A stretch of 64,000 bases of DNA from Pseudomonas graminis (GTDB lineage Bacteria; Pseudomonadota; Gammaproteobacteria; Pseudomonadales; Pseudomonadaceae). Below the pieces are notes generated by a model. The model did not search any database, was not told the origin of the DNA, and worked only from the letters and a program-made list of their open reading frames with translations. The DNA lies in the NCBI RefSeq assembly GCF_004364335.1, contig NZ_SOCR01000008.1, positions 1 through 64,000 on the forward strand. The letters run 5' to 3'. A program made the position numbers and the translations under genes. Shown piece after piece: positions 17,552 to 25,528 of the stretch (its first letter is position 1; every line of letters starts with the position of its first letter).

Positions 17552-19033
17552 TCAGGCCTCGGGCGTCTGCTGCGCCAGTGCCACGGCGCGGAACATCGCG
17601 CGGCGCTTGTTGAGGGTTTCTTCCCACTCCAGCGCCGGCACAGAATCCGCAACAATCCCGCCACCGGCCTGCACGTGCAGCTCGCCGTTTTTGATCACAG
17701 CAGTGCGGATGGCAATCGCGGTGTCCATGTTGCCGTTCCAGGCAAAGTAGCCCACTGCGCCGCCGTACACACCCCGCTTGACCGGCTCCAGCTCGTCGAT
17801 GATTTCCATCGCACGAATCTTCGGCGCGCCCGACAGCGTGCCCGCTGGCAAGATGGCCCGCAGCGCATCCATCGCCGTCAGACCGCTTTTCAGTTGACCG
17901 GTGACGTTGGACACGATGTGCATGACGTTCGAATAACGCTCGATGACCATCTTCTCGGTGAGTTTCACCGAACCGACTTCCGAAACGCGCCCGGTATCGT
18001 TGCGCCCCAGATCGATAAGCATCAGGTGCTCTGCAATCTCTTTGTCGTCGGACAGCAAGTCGACTTCCAGCGCGTGATCCTCTTCCTCGGTAGCGCCACG
18101 GGGACGTGTACCGGCAATCGGGCGCACGGTAATCAGATTGTCCTCGACCCGCACCAGCACTTCCGGGGAACTGCCGACAACGTGGAAGTCGCCGAAGTTG
18201 AAGAAGTACATATAAGGCGTCGGATTGAAACACCGCAGCGCGCGATACAGGTCGATTGGCGCGGCCTTGAAGTCGATGGACATGCGCTGGGACGGCACGA
18301 CCTGCATGCAGTCGCCCGCCAGGATGTATTCCTTGATCGTGTCGACGGCTTTTTCATAATCCGACTGGGTGAAGCTGGAACGAAACACCGGGTCGGCCGC
18401 CTGCGGACGGGTCAGGTCCAGACCACGACGGGGCGTGATCGGCTGACGCAGTTTCTCCATCAACGCTTCGAGTCGCGCCAGGCCACCTTCATAGGCATCA
18501 GGCTCAGCCGGATCGACCAGCACGATCGCGTGCATCTTGCCAGCCAGGTTATCGAACACCACAACGGCATCGGACACCATCAGCAGAATGTCCGGCACGC
18601 CCAGCGGGTCAGGATTCGGGCATGCGCCCAGACGCGGCTCGACATAACGCACGCAGTCATAACCGAAATAGCCCACCAGACCGCCGTTGAAGCGTGGCAG
18701 ACCGGCGATGGTCGGGACGTTGTAGCGAGCCTTGAAGGTTTCGACGAAGTCCAGCGGGTCTTCGACTTCCAGGCGCTCGATCTCGACGCCGTCGTGGGTC
18801 ACGCTGACAGTGTGGTCATGCACGCGCATGACCGTGCGGCACGGCAGCCCGATGATCGAATACCGCCCCCACTTCTCCCCGCCCTGTACCGACTCGAGCA
18901 GGTAAGAGTTGGGCTTGTCAGCGAGCTTCAGATAGATCGACAGCGGGGTGTCGAAGTCGGCCAGGGTTTCGTAGGCCAGGGGAATGCGGTTGTAGCCTTC
19001 AGCGGCCAAACGCAGAAATTCTTCGCGGGTCAT
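17552..19033 (-). CDS. trpE: anthranilate synthase component I
   Basis: Chorismate plus ammonia (or glutamine via TrpG) to anthranilate. 493 residues. The N-terminal regulatory domain contains the LLES element of the tryptophan feedback site (YLLESVQGGEKWGRYSIIG). The C-terminal chorismate-binding domain shows GTRPRGATEEED, SEVGSVKL, GTLSGAPKIRAMEIIDELE and GAVGYF. Transcribed alone, ends at a strong terminator, and preceded by a leader peptide and hairpin (19078-19170). Confidence 0.97.
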   Translation of the reverse strand: MTREEFLRLAAEGYNRIPLAYETLADFDTPLSIYLKLADKPNSYLLESVQGGEKWGRYSIIGLPCRTVMRVHDHTVSVTHDGVEIERLEVEDPLDFVETFKARYNVPTIAGLPRFNGGLVGYFGYDCVRYVEPRLGACPNPDPLGVPDILLMVSDAVVVFDNLAGKMHAIVLVDPAEPDAYEGGLARLEALMEKLRQPITPRRGLDLTRPQAADPVFRSSFTQSDYEKAVDTIKEYILAGDCMQVVPSQRMSIDFKAAPIDLYRALRCFNPTPYMYFFNFGDFHVVGSSPEVLVRVEDNLITVRPIAGTRPRGATEEEDHALEVDLLSDDKEIAEHLMLIDLGRNDTGRVSEVGSVKLTEKMVIERYSNVMHIVSNVTGQLKSGLTAMDALRAILPAGTLSGAPKIRAMEIIDELEPVKRGVYGGAVGYFAWNGNMDTAIAIRTAVIKNGELHVQAGGGIVADSVPALEWEETLNKRRAMFRAVALAQQTPEA

Positions 19034-19077
19034 ATCAGCCTCGTGGTGTGAGGGAAAACGGTCAGGGATGCAAACGC

Positions 19078-19091
19078 GCCGGGGCTCCGGC
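19078..19091 (-). promoter_or_regulatory. candidate trpE attenuator hairpin
   Basis: GCCGG/CCGGC stem with a 4-nt loop, 10 nt after the leader-peptide stop codon. GGCGCG on the 3' side of the stem (minus strand, 19075-19080) can pair with CGCGCC of the last leader codons (19104-19109), giving an alternative fold that would depend on ribosome position. The T run after the hairpin is short. Confidence 0.45.
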
Positions 19092-19101
19092 CAGATTCAA
19101 G

Positions 19102-19170
19102 TCAGGCGCGCCAACGCCAGCGGGCCAGGGCCTTGATGACTTTCATCCAGAGTTTGCGAGTGACCACCAC
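19102..19170 (-). CDS. trpL: trp leader peptide upstream of trpE, in frame with gph
   Basis: A 22-codon frame from GTG at 19170 to TGA at 19102, ending MKVIKALARWRWRA, with three Trp codons. It is homologous in length and sequence to the leader before trpG (15119-15187). A GAGA word is 7 nt before the GTG. It coincides with the last 22 codons of gph in the same frame and shares its stop codon, so the peptide can be made as a gph C-terminus or from its own start. The trpE start lies 68 nt downstream. Confidence 0.65.
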   Translation of the reverse strand: MVVTRKLWMKVIKALARWRWRA

Positions 19171-19935
19171 GATGGATTCTCTAAAGGAGGGGGACTTGAT
19201 GTCGGGCAACGTTATCTCAGCGCCCTGCGCTAAGCAACCGGCAGAACTGCCCGGGATCAGCATGCGCAAATCGTCGATGACCAGTGCCGGTGACTCTTCC
19301 GCGATCGGGCGGCCATGGTTGTAGCCGTAACTCAATGCCACACAGGCGACACCCGCCGCTTTCGCCGCCAGCACGTCGTTGCGCGAGTCACCCACGAACA
19401 GCGACTGCGACCCTGGTATGCCAGCCATCTTCATGACAAAGAACAGCGCGGCCGGGTCGGGCTTCTGCTGCGGCAGCGTGTCGCCACCCACGATCCAGCG
19501 AAAGAACCGGCCAAGCTTGAGGTCATCCAGCAAGGGCGCAACAAAGCGCTCCGGCTTGTTGGTGATCAGCGCCATTTCGACGCCCATCTTCTGCAGCCAT
19601 TTCAGGGTTTCGCGCACGCCGGGGTAGACCTTGGTCAGCGCGTGGCTACCGCTGTAGGCCTCCATGAAAATCGCCAGCGCGGCCTCCGTAGACTCTTCAT
19701 CCACGGCGGTGTGATCCATGCCGTTCGCCAAGGCGCGGCGCACCAACACGCGCACGCCGTTGCCGATCCAGTCACGTACCCGTTCGATGCCTGCAGGTGG
19801 CCGGCCGAGCTGGATCAGGGTCTTGTCCACCGCTGCTGCCAGATCCGGCACCGAGTCGACCAGCGTGCCGTCGAGGTCGAACATGATCAGCTTGGGCAGG
19901 CGGCCCGGAAACAGCTGCTCGAAGCCGCTGGTCAA
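19102..19935 (-). CDS. gph: phosphoglycolate phosphatase
   Basis: HAD-family phosphatase removing 2-phosphoglycolate. Motif I is FDLDGTLVDS (about 19-28), motif II/III are ITNKPERF and KPDPAALFFV, and motif IV is FVGDSRNDVLAAKAAG. The core ends near residue 232 (LVIDDLRMLI). The remaining ~45 residues are an unusual tail whose last 22 codons equal the trp leader peptide. 277 residues; overlaps rpe by 4 bp. Confidence 0.93.
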   Translation of the reverse strand: MTSGFEQLFPGRLPKLIMFDLDGTLVDSVPDLAAAVDKTLIQLGRPPAGIERVRDWIGNGVRVLVRRALANGMDHTAVDEESTEAALAIFMEAYSGSHALTKVYPGVRETLKWLQKMGVEMALITNKPERFVAPLLDDLKLGRFFRWIVGGDTLPQQKPDPAALFFVMKMAGIPGSQSLFVGDSRNDVLAAKAAGVACVALSYGYNHGRPIAEESPALVIDDLRMLIPGSSAGCLAQGAEITLPDIKSPSFRESIVVVTRKLWMKVIKALARWRWRA

Positions 19936-20603
19936 CGGGCCAACGCCAGTTCTTCGTGCATCTTCGCAATGACTTCGCGGTAATCAGGCGCATTGAAAAT
20001 GGCCGAACCTGCAACGAAGGTATCGGCACCGGCGGCGGCGATCTCGCGGATGTTATTGACGTTGACGCCGCCGTCGATCTCCAGACGGATGTCGCGACCG
20101 GACGCGTCAATGAGCGCACGAGCCTCGCGCAGCTTGTTGATCGTACCGGGGATGAATTTCTGACCGCCGAAGCCCGGGTTGACGCTCATGAGCAGGATCA
20201 TGTCGACCTTGTCCATGACGTATTCGAGCAGATTCAGCGGGGTTGCCGGGTTGAACACCAGACCTGCCTTGCAGCCGCCTTCGCGGATCAGTTGCAGGGA
20301 GCGGTCGATGTGCTGGGTCGCCTCCGGGTGGAAGGTGATGAAGGTGGCACCGGCTTCGATGAAGTCGCCAATGATGCGATCCACCGGGCTGACCATCAAA
20401 TGAACGTCAATGGGCGCAGTGATGCCGTATTTGCGCAATGCCGCGCAGACCATCGGTCCGATCGTCAGGTTGGGGACGTAGTGGTTGTCCATGACGTCGA
20501 AGTGGACGATGTCGGCGCCAGCGGCCAGGACGTTGTCGACTTCCTCTCCCAGACGGGCGAAATCGGCGGACAGAATCGAAGGAGCAATAGCGAAGGGCTG
20601 CAT
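19932..20603 (-). CDS. rpe: ribulose-phosphate 3-epimerase
   Basis: Interconverts ribulose-5-phosphate and xylulose-5-phosphate. Signature features are SILSADFARLGEEV, HFDVMDNHYVPNLTIGP (metal-binding His and Asp), SVNPGFGGQKF and EIDGGVN. The start at 20603 (MQPFAIAPS) gives 223 residues; the 16 codons upstream are not family-like. Coupled to gph by an ATGA overlap. Confidence 0.96.
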   Translation of the reverse strand: MQPFAIAPSILSADFARLGEEVDNVLAAGADIVHFDVMDNHYVPNLTIGPMVCAALRKYGITAPIDVHLMVSPVDRIIGDFIEAGATFITFHPEATQHIDRSLQLIREGGCKAGLVFNPATPLNLLEYVMDKVDMILLMSVNPGFGGQKFIPGTINKLREARALIDASGRDIRLEIDGGVNVNNIREIAAAGADTFVAGSAIFNAPDYREVIAKMHEELALAR

Positions 20604-20721
20604 GACGCACCTTTTATGAGCGAAATCACGGTGGCGCGCATTGTACTCCAAGAGTTTGAAACGTGCGTTGGGTCGTACGCGAGTCAGTCAAGGGACGTGA
20701 GCTGTGGCCATAAACATACGC

Positions 20722-20735
20722 GCCGCCCAGGCGGC
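20722..20735 (-). terminator. weak hairpin after the alcohol dehydrogenase gene
   Basis: GCCGCC/GGCGGC 6-bp stem with a 2-nt centre, 20 bp past the dehydrogenase stop; only a short T-rich tail on the minus strand. Confidence 0.35.
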
Positions 20736-20755
20736 ACGTCATTGCGTCAGTCTCA

Positions 20756-21904
20756 TCAATACGCCGCGCGGTAGATTTTCTCGATGTCGGCAGCGGTCAG
20801 TTTCCGTGGGTTGTTGCGCATCAGGCGCTCGATCTTGCTGGCCTCCTCGGCCATCGCGGGAATGGCGTCTTCGGGCACATTGAAGCTGCGCAGGCCGGAC
20901 GGGATTTCCACTGCTGCGCACAAGTCGGCCATGGCTTTCACCGCCAAATCGGCGGCGTCCTTGTCGCTCAAATGGGCGACGCGGACGCCCATCGCGTCGG
21001 CGATGTCGCACATCCGCTCAACACAGGCCAGCTTGTTCCATTCCATCACGTAGGGCAGCAGCAGCGCGTTGCTGACGCCGTGGGCAATGTTGAAACGCCC
21101 TCCCAGCGGATACGCCAGTGCATGCACCGCGCCGACGCCGGCATTGCCGAACGCCATGCCGGCCATGAGGCTGGCGGTGGCCATGTCTTCTCGCGCTTGC
21201 AGGCTGGACGGATTGGCGTACGCCTTGGGCAGCGCCTTGACGATCAGCTTGATGGCGCCCAACGCGATGGCGTCGGTGATCGGCGAGGCATTGACTGAAA
21301 GGTAGGCCTCAATGGCATGCACCAGCGCATCGACGCCGCTGGCCGCCGTGACACTGCGCGGACAGGTCAGGGTCATCAAGGGGCTGACCAGCGCGACGTC
21401 GGGCAACAGGTAATCGCTGACGATGCCTTTTTTCAGCTGAGCCTGTTTGTCCGAAAAGATCGCCACGTTGGTGACTTCCGACCCCGTGCCTGCAGTGGTC
21501 GGGATGGCAATCAGCGGAGGGCCTTTGCGCTTGACCAGATCTACGCCGAACAACTCGACCAGCGGCCCTTCATGGTTCGCGAACGCAGCGACGCCTTTTG
21601 CGATGTCGATGGCGCTGCCGCCGCCAACACCGATCAGACCATCGTGACCGCCCTCCCGGTAGGCCCGGGTACAGTCCTCGACGATAGCGATTTCTGGCTC
21701 GGGCTTGACCTGATCAAACACGCCATAACGACGGCCGCCCAGTTGCGCCAGCGCAAGATCAACCGTTCCGGATTTGACCAGTATCGCGTCGGTGACAATC
21801 AGCGGGTTTTGAACGTTGAGCCGGGTCAGTTCGGCGGACAACTGCTCGATCGCGGCGGGGCCGGTGATCAGTTTGTTGGCGATCTTGAAAGCGGAAACAC
21901 TCAT
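20756..21904 (-). CDS. iron-containing alcohol dehydrogenase
   Basis: Type III (YiaY/FucO-like) dehydrogenase, 382 residues, NAD(P)-dependent. The dinucleotide motif GVGGGSAIDIAKG and substrate loop IPTTAGTGSEVT are present. Metal ligands are expected at the Asp in TDAIALGAIK-type positions and at the His residues in VHALAYPLGG and FNIAHGVSNA. The substrate alcohol is unknown. It stands alone between rpe and the agt transporter. Confidence 0.88.
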   Translation of the reverse strand: MSVSAFKIANKLITGPAAIEQLSAELTRLNVQNPLIVTDAILVKSGTVDLALAQLGGRRYGVFDQVKPEPEIAIVEDCTRAYREGGHDGLIGVGGGSAIDIAKGVAAFANHEGPLVELFGVDLVKRKGPPLIAIPTTAGTGSEVTNVAIFSDKQAQLKKGIVSDYLLPDVALVSPLMTLTCPRSVTAASGVDALVHAIEAYLSVNASPITDAIALGAIKLIVKALPKAYANPSSLQAREDMATASLMAGMAFGNAGVGAVHALAYPLGGRFNIAHGVSNALLLPYVMEWNKLACVERMCDIADAMGVRVAHLSDKDAADLAVKAMADLCAAVEIPSGLRSFNVPEDAIPAMAEEASKIERLMRNNPRKLTAADIEKIYRAAY

Positions 21905-22070
21905 CGGGCTCGTCCTTTACGTTGTTTTTGGAGACGTGGCTCTTTTACAAGGCAGGTTGGCATGCGCTGAGTCAAACATAGACCGGATCGTGGGATGCGT
22001 CAGTTTTGGGGTGTAGCGGAAGAAGAATGTGGGGTTCACCGACGATTACGGACCGTATCGAGAGCCCCTT

Positions 22071-22157
22071 GTAGGAGCCGGCTTGCTGGCGAACGCGGTG
22101 CACCCGTGACGAAGAAGTCGCCTGACCCGGTGTGTTCGCCAGCAAGCCGGCTCCTAC
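22071..22157. repeat. REP pair in inverted orientation (REPIN)
   Basis: A 24-bp arm (22071-22094, beginning GTAGGAGCCGGCTTGC) is matched by its exact reverse complement at 22134-22157, with 39 bp between. This is the arrangement of the REPIN class of Pseudomonas mini-elements mobilised in trans. The rest of the 309-bp gap (21905-22213) holds the dehydrogenase 5' region and no gene. Confidence 0.9.
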
Positions 22158-22213
22158 GGATTTTGCATTCGCCGATCTTTACCCGCTTTACCCATATCCA
22201 TTGTGGGTGTTGA

Positions 22214-23038
22214 TCACTCCACCGCCGTGCGCAGTTTCTCGCTGCGGCCGCGCAGCCACTCCAGCACCAGCAACAGTACCACCGAGAAACCGATGAGCAA
22301 GGTCGCGGCGGCGGCGATGGTCGGGCTGAGGTTTTCGCGGATGCCGCTGAACATCTGCCGGGGCAAGGTCGCCTGGCCTGGGCCTGCGAGGAACAGCGTA
22401 ACCACTACTTCATCGAACGAGGTCGCGAAGGCAAAAAGTGCCCCGGAGATCACCCCCGGCGCAATCAGCGGCAAGGTCACACGCCGAAACGCGGTCGTCG
22501 GCGAAGCACCCAGGCTGGCCGCTGCACGCACTAGGTTGTAATTGAAACCCTGCAGCGTGGCCGACACGGTGATGATCACGAACGGCACACCCAACACGGC
22601 GTGCACCAGGATCAGCGAGATGTAGCTGTTGCCCAGACCCAGTGGCGCGAAAAACAGATAGCTCGCCACACCGACGATCACCACCGGCACCACCATGGGC
22701 GAAATCACCAGCGCCATCACCAGTGCTTTGCCGGGGAAGTTGCTGCGGGTCAGCCCGATCGCCGCCAACGTCCCGAACCCCATCGCCAGCACCGTGGCAG
22801 CAGGCGCGACGATCAGGCTGTTCTTCAGCGCGCGCATCCACTCGGCCGAACCGAAAAAGTCCTGATACCAGTGCAGCGAAAAGCCCTGCAGCGGGTAGAC
22901 CAGAAAGCTGCCGGAGTTGAACGAAAGCGGCACGATCACCAGCACCGGCAGCACCAGAAACAACAGAATCAACCCGCACAGCGTGCGCAGGGTGTAATGC
23001 CAGACCCGCTCGATGGGCGAGGAATAAGGGCTCAACAT
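22214..23038 (-). CDS. agtD: ABC transporter permease AgtD (4-aminobutyrate/5-aminovalerate type)
   Basis: PotC/PotI-like inner-membrane permease, 274 residues, about six helices. The EAA loop AAASLGASPTTAFRRVTLP contacts the ATPase. Last gene of agtABCD. Start at 23038 with AGGAG 7 nt upstream; the spacing to agtC is 11 bp. The substrate assignment rests on order and neighbours matching the P. aeruginosa agt locus, not on residues; a polyamine substrate is possible. Confidence 0.82.
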   Translation of the reverse strand: MLSPYSSPIERVWHYTLRTLCGLILLFLVLPVLVIVPLSFNSGSFLVYPLQGFSLHWYQDFFGSAEWMRALKNSLIVAPAATVLAMGFGTLAAIGLTRSNFPGKALVMALVISPMVVPVVIVGVASYLFFAPLGLGNSYISLILVHAVLGVPFVIITVSATLQGFNYNLVRAAASLGASPTTAFRRVTLPLIAPGVISGALFAFATSFDEVVVTLFLAGPGQATLPRQMFSGIRENLSPTIAAAATLLIGFSVVLLLVLEWLRGRSEKLRTAVE

Positions 23039-23049
23039 CGTTGTTCTCC

Positions 23050-24297
23050 TCAGCTCAGACGCAGGCGGCTGGCGCCGACCAGCCAGTTATAGATCAGGTA
23101 CAGCACGACGGTCGCCAGCAGCAACAGACCGCCCAGCGCCGTCGCCATGCCCCAGTTGATGCTGGTGTTGGTGTAGAACGCCACGAAATAACTGACCATC
23201 TGATCGTTCGGGCTGCCCAGCAGCGCCGGGGTGATGTAGTAGCCGATGGCAAGGATGAACACCAACAGACAGCCCGCGCCCACACCGGCGTAGGTCTGCG
23301 GGAAGTACACGCGCCAGAAACTGGCGAACGGGTTGCAGCCCAGGGAAATCGCCGCGCGCAGGTAGGTCGGGGAGATGCCTTTCATCACGCTGTAGATGGG
23401 CAGAATCATGAACGGCAACATGATGTGCACCATCGAGATGTAGACGCCGACCCGGTTGAACACCAGCTCCAGCGGTTTATCGATGATGCCCATGGCCATC
23501 AGCGCGCCATTGATCAGGCCGCTCGATTGCAGCAACACGATCCAGGCGGCGACGCGCACCAGGATCGACGTCCAGAACGGCAGCAAGACCAAGATCATCA
23601 GCAAGTTGCTCTGCCGGGCGGGCAGATTCGCCAACAGGTACGCCAGCGGATAGGCCAGCAGCAGGCAGATCACGGTGATCACCAGGCCCATCCAGAAGGT
23701 GCGGGCGAAGATGTCGATGTAAATCGCCTGATCGGGTGTGGCCGGCGCCAGTTCACCGAGGTCGTCGATGCGGTGGTCGACAGCGGCCAGCAGGTAATAA
23801 GGGGTGAAGCTTGAGGTGTTGCGGCGGATCGCCTGCCAATACGCGGGATCGCCCCAGCGCTCATCAATGGCTTCCAGCGCTTCCTTGTAAGAAGCCGGCT
23901 CATCCTTGAATGGCATGGCGCGGGCCGTCTTCGCCAACAGGCTGCGGTAGCCCGCCAACTCTTGGTTCAAGCGTTTGGACAGATCGCCCAGCGTCTGATT
24001 CTTGCGCGCTTCGGCCAGATCCTGGCTCGCGGCCTTGTACACCGCGTCAGGCGGCAGCCCCTTGCCGTCCCATTTCGCCACTTCAACCACAGTAAGCGGC
24101 ATGCCACCCACCACTTCCGGGTTACTGACGCTTTTGTAGAGCAGCGCCGCAATCGGCACGAGAAACACCAGCAGCAGGAAGATCACCAATGGCGCGATCA
24201 ACGCCTGAGCCTTCCAGCGATTGACGCGCTCGGCACGGGCCAGGCGTTGCTTCAGGGTCGGGCTGGCGCCTTCAGTCAGGGGCACGGCGATGGCCAT
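23050..24297 (-). CDS. agtC: ABC transporter permease AgtC
   Basis: PotB/PotH-like permease, 415 residues, longer than usual. The first helix (about 28-50) is followed by a ~150-residue soluble insertion, probably periplasmic, before the remaining five helices. EAA loop AAISLGCNPFASFWRVYFP. Start at 24297 with CGGAG 6 nt upstream; the longer upstream frame lacks a ribosome site. Forms the channel with AgtD. Confidence 0.85.
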   Translation of the reverse strand: MAIAVPLTEGASPTLKQRLARAERVNRWKAQALIAPLVIFLLLVFLVPIAALLYKSVSNPEVVGGMPLTVVEVAKWDGKGLPPDAVYKAASQDLAEARKNQTLGDLSKRLNQELAGYRSLLAKTARAMPFKDEPASYKEALEAIDERWGDPAYWQAIRRNTSSFTPYYLLAAVDHRIDDLGELAPATPDQAIYIDIFARTFWMGLVITVICLLLAYPLAYLLANLPARQSNLLMILVLLPFWTSILVRVAAWIVLLQSSGLINGALMAMGIIDKPLELVFNRVGVYISMVHIMLPFMILPIYSVMKGISPTYLRAAISLGCNPFASFWRVYFPQTYAGVGAGCLLVFILAIGYYITPALLGSPNDQMVSYFVAFYTNTSINWGMATALGGLLLLATVVLYLIYNWLVGASRLRLS

Positions 24298-24407
24298 AGT
24301 GAACTCCGAAATCTTTAACAAAGAGCGCGTCGCCTGCCCTGCTTTCGGACAGTTCAGACGACGCACCCGGATCTAACTCACAACCAGGCGCTTACTGGGC
24401 AGCGCGC

Positions 24408-25439
24408 TTATTTGGCGGCCCACGAGTTGAAGCGCTGTTCCAGCGACTCACCGAAGTCGGCCCAGAATTTCACGTCGATCTGCACCTGATCCTTGATGTT
24501 CTCAGGGGTGGTCGGCATGTTTTTCAGGGTTTCAGCGCTGAGCAACGGGACCGCGCCTGTGTTGGCCGGGCCGTAAGCGATGTTTTCGGAATAGGTCTTC
24601 TGCTGCTCTGGCTTGAGGGAGTACGCGATGAACTTCTTCGCTTCTTCGGCGTTTTTCGCGCCCTTCGGAATGGCCCACGCGTCGAAGTCATACACGCCGC
24701 CGGTCCAGACCACTTTCAGGTTGCTCTCCTTCTGCACAGCAGCGATGCGACCGTTGTAGGCCGAGCTCATCACAACGTCGCCCGACTGCAGATACTGCGG
24801 CGGCTGAGCGCCCGCTTCCCACCACTGAATGCTTGGCTTGAGCTTGTCGAGCATCTTGAAAGCCCGGTCCTGGCCTTCCTTGGTCGCCAGCACTTTGTAG
24901 ACGTCTTTCGGCGCAACGCCGTCGGCCATCAACGCGAATTCCAAGGTGTATTTGGCGCCCTTGCGCAGGCCACGCTTGCCTGGGAATTTCTCGGTGTCCC
25001 AGAAATCAGCCCAACCGGTCGGTGCGGATTTCAGCTTGTCGGCGTTGTAGGCCAGCACGGTGGACCAGACGAAAAAGCCCACGCCGCATTCAGAGATTGC
25101 GCCCTTGACGTAGCTGTCTTTGTTGCCGAGATCCACCGACGCCAGCGACTCGAACATGTCCTCGTCACAGCCGCGGGACAGCTCTGGCGATTCCACTTCC
25201 ACCAGGTCCCAGGTCACGCTCTTGGTGTCGACCATGGCTTTAACCTTGGCCATCTCACCGTTGTATTCGCCGGCGATGATCTTGCCGTTGCCGGCTTTTT
25301 CCCACGGTGCGTAGAAGGCCTTTTCCTGGGCCGCCTTGTTCGCGCCACCGAAGGAAATGACCGTCAGGTCCGCTGCCATGGCTTGCGCCGCGCACATCAT
25401 GCCGACCGATAAGGCGGTGAGCTTCAATGTCTTGAGCAT
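24408..25439 (-). CDS. agtB: ABC transporter substrate-binding protein AgtB
   Basis: PotD/PotF-type periplasmic binding protein, 343 residues. A signal peptide (about 1-22, ending AQAMA-A) is followed by the typical LTVISFGGANKAAQ strand. Start at 25439 with GGAGAG 8 nt upstream; the 47 upstream codons are not signal-like. Lies between the ATPase and permease genes of the same operon. Confidence 0.85.
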   Translation of the reverse strand: MLKTLKLTALSVGMMCAAQAMAADLTVISFGGANKAAQEKAFYAPWEKAGNGKIIAGEYNGEMAKVKAMVDTKSVTWDLVEVESPELSRGCDEDMFESLASVDLGNKDSYVKGAISECGVGFFVWSTVLAYNADKLKSAPTGWADFWDTEKFPGKRGLRKGAKYTLEFALMADGVAPKDVYKVLATKEGQDRAFKMLDKLKPSIQWWEAGAQPPQYLQSGDVVMSSAYNGRIAAVQKESNLKVVWTGGVYDFDAWAIPKGAKNAEEAKKFIAYSLKPEQQKTYSENIAYGPANTGAVPLLSAETLKNMPTTPENIKDQVQIDVKFWADFGESLEQRFNSWAAK

Positions 25440-25528
25440 CAGTTTTTCTCTCCACGAACAATGTTGGTTAAGCGATGGGGCGATTGGCTCGCCTCTGGGT
25501 TCTTCGGTTGACGCGTCACGCGGGTGTA

